A DNA stretch of 17,190 nucleotides. Source: Actinobacteria bacterium UBA2286. GTDB lineage: Bacteria > Actinomycetota > Coriobacteriia > Anaerosomatales > Anaerosomataceae. The notes below the pieces were generated by a model that saw only the letters and a program-made list of their open reading frames with translations, did no database searches and was not told the DNA's origin. The position numbers and the translations under genes were made by a program. Shown piece after piece: positions 1 through 5,286 of the stretch. Location of the stretch: assembly GCA_002345925.1 (NCBI GenBank), contig DDWM01000027.1:1-17190 (forward strand). The letters are read 5' to 3'. Numbering within the stretch: position 1 is the stretch's first letter; each line of letters starts with the position of its first letter.

Positions 1-416
1 TGGACGCCACCTGCATGCAGCTCGTGCTGCATCCTGAGTGGTGGGACGTGCTCGTTCTCCCGAACCTCTACGGCGACATCGTCAGCGATCTCTCGGCGGG
101 TCTCATCGGCGGGCTCGGTATCGCTATGGGCGCGAACATCGGTGCCGATTACGCGGTCTTCGAGCCGGTTCACGGCTCGGCTCCCAAGTACGCCGGCAAG
201 GACATGGCCAACCCGACTGCCGAGATACTCTCGGCTATGTTGATGCTCAAGCACCTCGGCGAGGTTGAGGCGTCGGATCGCGTGCTCGCGGCGGTCCGCA
301 CCGTCATCGGCAAGGGCGAGAAGGTTACATACGACATCCGTCGCTCGGTCACCGGCAGCACGGCTGGCGCCGTTGGCACGCAGGCGTACGCCGACGCGCT
401 CATCGCGGCGCTCTAA
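1..416 (+). CDS. Isocitrate/isopropylmalate dehydrogenase family protein, C-terminal part (probably NAD-dependent isocitrate dehydrogenase)
   Basis: This is the 3' end of a gene that starts left of the window; the reading frame begins at base 3. The product belongs to the beta-decarboxylating dehydrogenase family, which oxidises isocitrate, 3-isopropylmalate or related 2-hydroxy acids with NAD(P). Visible motifs are NLYGDIVSDLSAG, whose two Asp residues are the family's metal/substrate ligands, the GGLG..GANIG turn, and the cofactor-site segment FEPVHGSAPKYAG followed by ANPTA. The wording LPNLYGDI, GANIG, YAVFE and PKYAG is closer to NAD-isocitrate dehydrogenases than to typical LeuB, which usually reads LPSASL or APSANIG. 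The N-terminal substrate-specificity region is outside the window, so LeuB cannot be excluded. That matters because the leucine operon downstream lacks leuB. The next gene starts 18 bp after the stop and is probably co-transcribed. Confidence 0.88.
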   Translation, partial: DATCMQLVLHPEWWDVLVLPNLYGDIVSDLSAGLIGGLGIAMGANIGADYAVFEPVHGSAPKYAGKDMANPTAEILSAMLMLKHLGEVEASDRVLAAVRTVIGKGEKVTYDIRRSVTGSTAGAVGTQAYADALIAAL

Positions 417-434
417 CACACGACGGGAGCCGAG

Positions 435-1616
435 ATGGGGGAGCGTCCTCCAAAGACGACGAGTGCTGCCGAGTGGGCTCAGATCGAGCGCAGGCGGAAG
501 CTGGTCGTCTTGGCAGGCGTGGGGCTGACGGTGATCGCCATCGCCATCGGCGCGTGGCTGCTTCTCGGTCGCGCGCCCAAGCCCGGTGGTTCTGCTCGCT
601 ATGTGCCCATCCCCGGATCGGGCACCACCACGTCCGCGATCTCACCGGATGCGACCGCCAGCGCGGGCGCATCCGGTGCTCCGGATGCCACTGAAGTCGC
701 ACCCGCGGCGCCTGTTGGCGGGGGTACGCCGACGGTGAGCGGTGAGTGTCGCGTGGCCTATCGGCGCGATGGCAAGGTGCGCGTTGCGAAGCCTGACGGG
801 ACCGGAGAGACCACGCTTGCCTCATCGGCATCCGGCGTCTTCTCACTGTCACCGGACGGACGAACGCTCGCATTCGTGGATGCAACAAGGCGCGTGCTCA
901 CGCTTGTAGACGTCGCGTCCGGAAAGCATGCCGAGGTCGGCCCGGCCGCACTTGAGAATCCTGAATGGCCGCTTGGCTCGGAGTGGTGCGTGTACGAAGG
1001 CGCCGGGTCGCAGGCCGGTGTGCGTCGTGTGTCGCGTGACGGCAGCGGTGCGAAGGCTCTCTTCGCGGGTACCGCGCCGGCGGTATCAGGCGATGGTGCG
1101 GTCGTCGCTGGCATCCGGATCGCGAGCAATGGCTCCTCGGTCATTGTGGTCCTGCGTTCCGGCAAGACAGCGGTCATTCCTGCCACGGGCTACATCGTGG
1201 ATATCGCGCTCGGCACCTCGAGAATCTACTACGCGGTTGCTGCCGACGACCTGGCGCAGCCCGAGATTCGCTCGATGGATATTGAGGGCGGCGGCATGAT
1301 CGTCCTTCGCAGCGGCACGCAGGCTGGCGCCCGCGCCTCGTTTCAGGACCTCTGCGCCAGCGTCGATGGGAAGAGGCTTGCGTATGCCGAGGCAGGCGAC
1401 GACGGCTACTCGCGCATCTTCGCGGTGGACACGGCGGGTGGCAGTGCACCCGTCTCACTCTCTGTCAGGCGCGACAACTACCCGTTGTGTTGGGGTTGCG
1501 ATGGCAGACTCCTCTTCATCGAGGGCAACGCGTGGCAGGGTGAATCCACGAAGCTCATGGCAGTTCAGCCCGACGGGACCGGTCGCACCACTGTGCTCGA
1601 GGGCGCGAGCCGCTAG
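435..1616 (+). CDS. Membrane-anchored TolB/WD40-like beta-propeller protein of unknown function
   Basis: A 393-residue protein. Residues about 1-22 are charged and cytoplasmic. Residues about 23-44 form one hydrophobic helix (VVLAGVGLTVIAIAIG core), followed by a Ser/Thr/Ala/Pro/Gly-rich linker to about residue 100. The rest consists of repeated beta-strand units of the TolB/PD40 type, for example CRVAYRRDGKVRVAKPDGTG, FSLSPDGRTLAFVD, KRLAYAEAGDD and LLFIEG...LMAVQPDGTG. The layout predicts an N-in signal anchor with an extracytoplasmic propeller. Such folds usually act in protein-protein or ligand contacts; no catalytic residues are evident and no function is assigned. The ATG is preceded by GGGAG at a 6-nt gap. 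The gene follows the dehydrogenase by 18 bp and converges on the deacetylase gene, with the stop codons overlapping by 4 bp. Confidence 0.8.
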   Translation: MGERPPKTTSAAEWAQIERRRKLVVLAGVGLTVIAIAIGAWLLLGRAPKPGGSARYVPIPGSGTTTSAISPDATASAGASGAPDATEVAPAAPVGGGTPTVSGECRVAYRRDGKVRVAKPDGTGETTLASSASGVFSLSPDGRTLAFVDATRRVLTLVDVASGKHAEVGPAALENPEWPLGSEWCVYEGAGSQAGVRRVSRDGSGAKALFAGTAPAVSGDGAVVAGIRIASNGSSVIVVLRSGKTAVIPATGYIVDIALGTSRIYYAVAADDLAQPEIRSMDIEGGGMIVLRSGTQAGARASFQDLCASVDGKRLAYAEAGDDGYSRIFAVDTAGGSAPVSLSVRRDNYPLCWGCDGRLLFIEGNAWQGESTKLMAVQPDGTGRTTVLEGASR

Positions 1617-2698
1617 TACTCCCGACCGCGCATGACTTCTGCAACGACCTCGCGTGTCCGCCTGAGCAGATGCTCCTCGGCGCCTTCGCGCAGTACGGGT
1701 CCGGCGCCCTCGGTAAGGCTAGCGGGCATTTCTCGGCCGAGGAGCGATGCCGCCAGCAGGGTCCAGGCTCTTGGCACCATCTCTTGCCAGTCGTAGCCGC
1801 CGCCACCGAGTGCGACAAGGCGTCCCTCACAAAGCCGGTGCGAGAGCGCCGAGATGCGCTCCACCAGCATTCTGTAGCCGCCGAGCGTAAGCCCGAGCGA
1901 AGTCAGGGGGTCGCTGTGAAGCGCATCGGCGCCATTCTGACTCACGATTAGATCGGGCCGGAAGCGCGAGACCAGGGGAGCGACTGCGGCGTCGAAGGCG
2001 AAGTCGTAACACGCGTCAGTCGCGTACTGCGGTAGCGGTATGTTCGCAGCTGAGTCCTTCGCCAAAGGACCGCCGCGCTCGTCGGGGAAGCCGGTTCCCG
2101 GGAATAGGTACCGCCCGGACTCGTGCAGCGAGACCGTGAGCACGCGCGGTTCGTTCCAGAACGTCTCTTGCACGCCGTCTCCGTGGTGCGCGTCGATGTC
2201 GATGTAGGCGATACGCATCCGGGGCTCGCGCTCAAGCGCCCAGGCGATTGCAGCGGCCGGATCGTTGTAGACGCAGAACCCCGCGGCGCGATCGCGATGC
2301 GCATGGTGGAGTCCGCCCGCGATCGCGAGAGATCGCGTGTCACCCCCTTCAAGCACGGCGCGCATCGCCTCGATCGACCCTCCGGCGACAAGCGCTGCAG
2401 CAGTGTGCATTCCAGCGAAGACCGGGGTGTCGCCTGCGCCGATGCCATGTGAGAGATCATCAGGCGCACCCAATGCCGAGGCACGGATCACGGCGTCGAT
2501 ATAGGCCGCGTCGTGTACACGTTCAAGGTCCTCTCGGCCGGCGGGGTGAGGCTCGATGACATTCAGGCCAGCCGCGCCGAGCAGGTCGTGCGAGCGCATC
2601 ATGGCGACGGCACCTTCAACGCGCTCAGGGCGCAGCGCGTGCTCGGTGCCGAGGTCGTAAGCGTTCAGATCATGGCTGTAAACGAGCGAAGACTGCAT
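1613..2698 (-). CDS. Histone deacetylase/AcuC-family zinc deacetylase
   Basis: A 361-residue class I HDAC-like protein, the usual length for bacterial AcuC and acetylpolyamine amidohydrolase relatives. These enzymes remove acetyl groups from acyl-lysines (AcuC acts on acetyl-CoA synthetase) or from small amines. The active site is complete. The charge-relay pair is His131-His132 in GGLHHA, and the FCVYND segment follows. The zinc ligands are Asp169 and His171 in DIDAHHGDGVQ and Asp258 in NGAD. The transition-state Tyr302 lies in GGGGYDW. There is no signal peptide, so it is cytoplasmic. The start is supported by a GGGGGGAG ribosome site (plus-strand 2702-2709) a few bases upstream. The substrate is unknown: no acuA, acsA or polyamine genes are adjacent. 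It is divergent from the 22-haem cytochrome gene and convergent with the propeller gene. Confidence 0.93.
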   Translation of the reverse strand: MQSSLVYSHDLNAYDLGTEHALRPERVEGAVAMMRSHDLLGAAGLNVIEPHPAGREDLERVHDAAYIDAVIRASALGAPDDLSHGIGAGDTPVFAGMHTAAALVAGGSIEAMRAVLEGGDTRSLAIAGGLHHAHRDRAAGFCVYNDPAAAIAWALEREPRMRIAYIDIDAHHGDGVQETFWNEPRVLTVSLHESGRYLFPGTGFPDERGGPLAKDSAANIPLPQYATDACYDFAFDAAVAPLVSRFRPDLIVSQNGADALHSDPLTSLGLTLGGYRMLVERISALSHRLCEGRLVALGGGGYDWQEMVPRAWTLLAASLLGREMPASLTEGAGPVLREGAEEHLLRRTREVVAEVMRGREY

Positions 2699-2752
2699 TT
2701 TCTCCCCCCGTCACCGTATTACCCCAGTCAGTGTTCGTTGGCACGCATAAGA

Positions 2753-2764
2753 CCTGCTTGCAGG
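2753..2764. repeat. 12-bp perfect palindrome in the divergent intergenic region
   Basis: CCTGC-TT-GCAGG lies between the divergent deacetylase and cytochrome genes, upstream of the cytochrome promoter. It could be a regulator site for the minus-strand gene or chance. No convincing minus-strand promoter was found around it. Confidence 0.3.
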
Positions 2765-2786
2765 CCCTCTTTGCACCTTAGCGTCG

Positions 2787-2815
2787 TTGACTTGATGCTC
2801 AAGTTCGCTAATAAT
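2787..2815 (+). promoter_or_regulatory. Sigma-70/SigA-type promoter for the 22-haem cytochrome gene
   Basis: The -35 box is TTGACT (2787-2792) and the -10 box is AATAAT (2810-2815), separated by 17 bp. Five of six bases match consensus in each box. The stretch is locally AT-rich in otherwise GC-rich DNA. Transcription would start near 2822, giving a leader of roughly 215 nt before the ATG at 3039. Confidence 0.65.
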
Positions 2816-2821
2816 TAGCGA
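2805..2821. promoter_or_regulatory. Palindromic candidate operator over the -10 box
   Basis: TCGCTAAT-A-ATTAGCGA is a perfect 8+8 inverted repeat with one central base. It covers the predicted -10 element AATAAT and the expected start of transcription. A dimeric repressor bound here would block the promoter. The regulator is unknown and none is encoded nearby. Confidence 0.5.
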
Positions 2822-2960
2822 TACTTCGTGTCTGCGGCGTTCGCCGCGCAGGGGCAAGACACAAAGTCGATCCGAAGCGATGAACCGTCGTCTTATTCTG
2901 GGCACCTTGGCGACGGGGAGCTAGTGGTGCAACCGGCGGTAGTTTGGCCGGTTTTCGTAT
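2822..2960 (+). promoter_or_regulatory. Structured 5' leader RNA of the cytochrome gene; riboswitch-like, class not recognised
   Basis: Three structures follow each other after the predicted transcription start. First is a 6-bp helix GTGTCT (2828-2833) with AGACAC (2857-2862). It encloses the hairpin GCGGCG-TT-CGCCGC (2834-2847) and an unpaired GCAGGGGCA. Second is a possible H-type pseudoknot: CCGTCG (2885-2890) pairs with CGACGG (2911-2916), and GCACC (2902-2906) in its loop pairs with GGTGC (2926-2930). Loops of 11, 4 and 9 nt make this geometrically reasonable. Third, directly after it, is a terminator-like hairpin (2931-2953). An aptamer followed by a terminator is classic riboswitch layout. 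It does not read as the GEMM/c-di-GMP consensus that controls cytochromes elsewhere, nor as a T-box. Identification is by eye only. Confidence 0.45.
2931..2958 (+). terminator. Terminator-like hairpin inside the cytochrome leader (candidate attenuator)
   Basis: AACCGGC (2931-2937) pairs perfectly with GCCGGTT (2947-2953) around a 9-nt loop. It is followed by TTCGT, a weak, interrupted T-tract. It lies about 80 nt upstream of the cytochrome start codon and abuts the possible pseudoknot. Confidence 0.5.
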
Positions 2961-3038
2961 TTGGGGAAGCGTTCACACTCTCCGGCCGAGCATCCAGTGG
3001 GGGCTTTGGCGTCGTCTACGACAGGGTGGGTGTGCTTC

Positions 3039-4841
3039 ATGAATAAACGTATCCGGATCATTGTGCTGCTCGCGTGCAGTGTGGCGCTCCTCTTCGCGGT
3101 TCCTGCGCTCGGTGCTGATGTACCTGCGCCACCGTATGAGTCGAACGTCGCTTGTCTCGATTGTCATGACGTGGCAAGCAGTGTCGCCACGACGAGTCGG
3201 GTGGACTTCGACGTGCCGCCCGCTGTCAGCCTGGAGAAGTGCAGGGTATGTCACGCCGACCTGCCTGACTTGCTACCGTACGCGGGAACGTTTGAGGCGA
3301 CGCACTATCACGGCGTCGACTGCCGGAACTGTCACAACGGCTCCGACGGATTCTACTTCGACGTACCGGACGGCCGCCCTCTCGCTCCCGCAGATCTGCT
3401 CGAAACGAACTACGGCTTCTTTGTGGGAACTCAGTCGCTGCTGACCTCGCCAGCCGACCTGCACAAGATCCACTCAGGTGAAGGTTGGGTAGAGCAGCTC
3501 TTCGGCGACGCTGTTACGGGCGCTGGCGAAGGAACATGGTTCATGAGCAGCAAGCTGGATGTGCCGTGCGCCTCGTGCCACGCTGCCGCTGCATGCGACG
3601 CCTGTCACGGAGCGCCGATTGAGCACGGAACGCACGGCTCGACCGAGTACCCCGCAGTCACCATCAAGCGAGCTGATGGCCTGGCAGTGCTCAACACGCC
3701 GTCAAGCTGCATCAACGATGCGTGTCATGCGCCCGCCAATGCCGGCACTTCTGAATTCACGCCAACGTGTAAGAGCTGTCATGGCGCCAACGTTCAGGTC
3801 CACGGCTACGACGGCATCGATCACTTTGCGACTGACGGCACAGAGGGTGGCATCGCATGTTCTTCATGCCATGCGCTCGACCTTAGTGCCGAGCATGTGG
3901 CAGCGGGTCTTGATGACTGCTCAGCATGCCATCCGACACCGCGAGATTCACTCGGCACGTGGGATCGCTCGTGTGTATCGGGCGGCTGTCACTCGGCCAC
4001 GTCCGGAGCGTCGATGCATGCCGATCTCACGACCGCGCACAAGCTTCCCGCAGTGTCGGCGACCTGTGTGACCTGTCATCCTGCGACCGATATCGCGTCG
4101 CTTCATACTGCTGCCACCGACGGTCAGGTGAAGTCGTGTCTTGTCTGTCACACGGCGTCAGTTCTGACCGCTGATTGCACGACATGTCACTTCACCTTTG
4201 CTGAGCACTACGACCTTGCGGCTCATACTTATGTCGGGATGACTGGCTGCCTGGGAGCCGGTTGTCACCCGGCAGCGACCCTCGCTGAAGCACATGATCC
4301 GTACCTTGCCAGGTATCCTCAGTATGAGAACTCGTGTGCGCTGTGCCATAAGAACACCGATCCGACCCGCATCAACTGGAGCACGGCCACGGCAGACTGT
4401 TCCACTTGCCACACCGTTCACGGTGACGTGGCCGTGATACACACCGCTCCGGCAAGCTCCGAGTGCGTGGATTGCCATGAAACGGCGGATGTACGTCTTG
4501 TCCACGGGGCCACACCGGAGGCATCGTGTGCCGTTTGCCACAACGCCGTGCTCAATCTATCCGGCAAGACCACGAAGTGCGTCGATTGCCATGCGCTTTC
4601 GCCAGTGAAGACCAAGCACTATCCGGTGGCCTCACATCTCGCGGTCACGGAGACCGGCTGTATCAAGTGCCACTCAAGAGACATGATGGCCGAGCACGTC
4701 AAGCCAACGGTTGCCGTCACGTGCGTGCAGTGCCATGAGTCGAAGGTGGATGCATTCACGAAATCATGGGACAAGACCTGTGACGCCTGTCATCCGCAGA
4801 GGCACGGATCGAGCCGCGGCAAGGCGGGCGCCGGTCGCTAG
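3039..4841 (+). CDS. Secreted 22-haem c-type cytochrome
   Basis: The chosen ATG gives 600 residues with a clear Sec signal peptide (MNKR, hydrophobic core, cleavage likely after ALGA at residue 26). The frame stays open upstream to a TTG at 2961, but that would bury the signal peptide behind 26 extra residues, so it was not used. I count 22 haem attachment motifs: 19 CXXCH (such as CLDCH, CRVCH, CASCH, CVDCH, CDACH) and three CX4CH (CINDACH, CVSGGCH, CLGAGCH). Many extra His residues can serve as distal ligands. There is no C-terminal membrane helix or sorting signal, so the mature protein is probably soluble, extracellular or surface-attached. The likely role is electron transfer across or outside the envelope; partner and acceptor are unknown. 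Haem-maturation and quinol-oxidase genes are absent here. The ribosome site (AGGGTGGG) is modest. Confidence 0.93.
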   Translation: MNKRIRIIVLLACSVALLFAVPALGADVPAPPYESNVACLDCHDVASSVATTSRVDFDVPPAVSLEKCRVCHADLPDLLPYAGTFEATHYHGVDCRNCHNGSDGFYFDVPDGRPLAPADLLETNYGFFVGTQSLLTSPADLHKIHSGEGWVEQLFGDAVTGAGEGTWFMSSKLDVPCASCHAAAACDACHGAPIEHGTHGSTEYPAVTIKRADGLAVLNTPSSCINDACHAPANAGTSEFTPTCKSCHGANVQVHGYDGIDHFATDGTEGGIACSSCHALDLSAEHVAAGLDDCSACHPTPRDSLGTWDRSCVSGGCHSATSGASMHADLTTAHKLPAVSATCVTCHPATDIASLHTAATDGQVKSCLVCHTASVLTADCTTCHFTFAEHYDLAAHTYVGMTGCLGAGCHPAATLAEAHDPYLARYPQYENSCALCHKNTDPTRINWSTATADCSTCHTVHGDVAVIHTAPASSECVDCHETADVRLVHGATPEASCAVCHNAVLNLSGKTTKCVDCHALSPVKTKHYPVASHLAVTETGCIKCHSRDMMAEHVKPTVAVTCVQCHESKVDAFTKSWDKTCDACHPQRHGSSRGKAGAGR

Positions 4842-4848
4842 AAGCGTT

Positions 4849-4883
4849 CACAGGCGCGAGTTCACTTCTTGCTCGCGCCTGTG
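4849..4883 (+). terminator. Hairpin after the cytochrome gene, probable terminator
   Basis: CACAGGCGCGAG (4849-4860) pairs perfectly over 12 bp with CTCGCGCCTGTG (4872-4883), with an 11-nt loop, starting 7 bp after the stop codon. No T-tract follows, so it is either an atypical terminator or a 3'-end stabiliser. Confidence 0.65.
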
Positions 4884-4897
4884 TGCTCGGCTATACT
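4869..4897 (+). promoter_or_regulatory. Promoter of the ilv-leu operon, overlapping the preceding hairpin
   Basis: TTGCTC (4869-4874) and TATACT (4892-4897) are separated by 17 bp. The -35 box lies in the loop and 3' arm of the upstream hairpin. Transcription would start near 4904, about 65 nt before the T-box Stem I. Confidence 0.6.
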
Positions 4898-4954
4898 CCA
4901 AGGCTATCTCCACATATTGAAATGGCTTTGATAGGGAACAGTAGAGGCTAATCC

Positions 4955-5192
4955 TTGCTGCAGAGAGTCGGGGACAGTGGAAGCCCGGCGCAGGACGCTT
5001 TGAATCTCACCCTTGAGCCGCCTGAATGAACGGGTCGGCTGCGGTCGCGAATGACCTTCGCAGCAGTCGGGACAAGTAGATCAGGTCGGTGGCATCCGTT
5101 ACCTGCCGCATGAGAGGGTGAGCATCTACGGATGCTCATCAAACGGGGTGGTACCGCGGGAGCTCTTGTTCTCGTCCCTGGTCGGGGCGGAG
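4955..5192 (+). promoter_or_regulatory. Leucine T-box leader (specifier CUC) of the ilv-leu operon
   Basis: T-box RNAs bind a specific tRNA and sense whether it is charged. The diagnostic T-box sequence GGTGGTACCGCGGG is at 5147-5160. Its UGGU bulge would pair with a tRNA 3' end carrying discriminator A, as in tRNA-Leu. The specifier region reads GAAT-CTC-A-CCCTTGAG and lines up with the family pattern GAA-N-codon-purine, which puts CTC (Leu) at 5006-5008. Stem III is an 8-bp hairpin, TGAGCATC-TACG-GATGCTCA (5119-5138). GGGG (4970-4973) with CCCT (5010-5013) forms the helix below the specifier loop. Only 36 nt lie between these strands, so Stem I is much shorter than the usual type. Uncharged tRNA-Leu would be expected to turn on the downstream genes. 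The gap 4842-5286 otherwise holds only the upstream hairpin and promoter. Confidence 0.92.
5171..5192 (+). terminator. T-box alternative hairpin (terminator or sequestrator arm)
   Basis: CTCGTCCC (5171-5178) can pair with GGGGC.GAG (5184-5192, one bulged G) around TGGTC. The same CTCGTCCC is needed for the antiterminator with the T-box strand, so the two folds exclude each other. No T-tract follows, so the mode of control (transcription or translation) is not settled. Confidence 0.5.
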
Positions 5193-5260
5193 CGTGCTCT
5201 TGCGGTTCTGTCGTATTCCGGCCACCCTGTCTCACTCGCGTCGTATGCGGCACTGCGGTC

Positions 5261-5282
5261 CCACCGCCCTGGAAAGAGGTGG
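5261..5282 (+). promoter_or_regulatory. Small hairpin that can mask the ilvD ribosome binding site
   Basis: CCACC (5261-5265) can pair with GGTGG (5278-5282), which includes the AGAGGTGG ribosome site of ilvD. This would fit translational control, but it lies about 70 nt beyond the T-box fold and is only 5 bp. Confidence 0.35.
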
Positions 5283-5286
5283 ACGC

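Noticed and set aside
2822..2960. GEMM (c-di-GMP/cGAMP) riboswitch
   Set aside because: A GACACAAAGTC stretch recalls part of the motif, but the preceding GGGCAAACC-type strand, the GNRA-capped P2 and the conserved 3' strand could not be placed. A covariance-model search would decide.
2961..3038. Upstream TTG start for the 22-haem cytochrome
   Set aside because: It would place 26 residues before a clear signal peptide and overlaps the end of the leader RNA; the ATG at 3039 gives a normal Sec signal.
3039..3080. Lipobox-like LLAC in the signal peptide of the 22-haem cytochrome
   Set aside because: The Cys lies only 13 residues from the start and the hydrophobic stretch continues beyond it to ALGA, which fits signal peptidase I better.
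5004..5006. ATC (Ile) as the T-box specifier
   Set aside because: Aligning the specifier loop pattern GAA-N-codon-A places CTC, not ATC, at the codon position, and a Leu specifier fits an ilv-leu operon.
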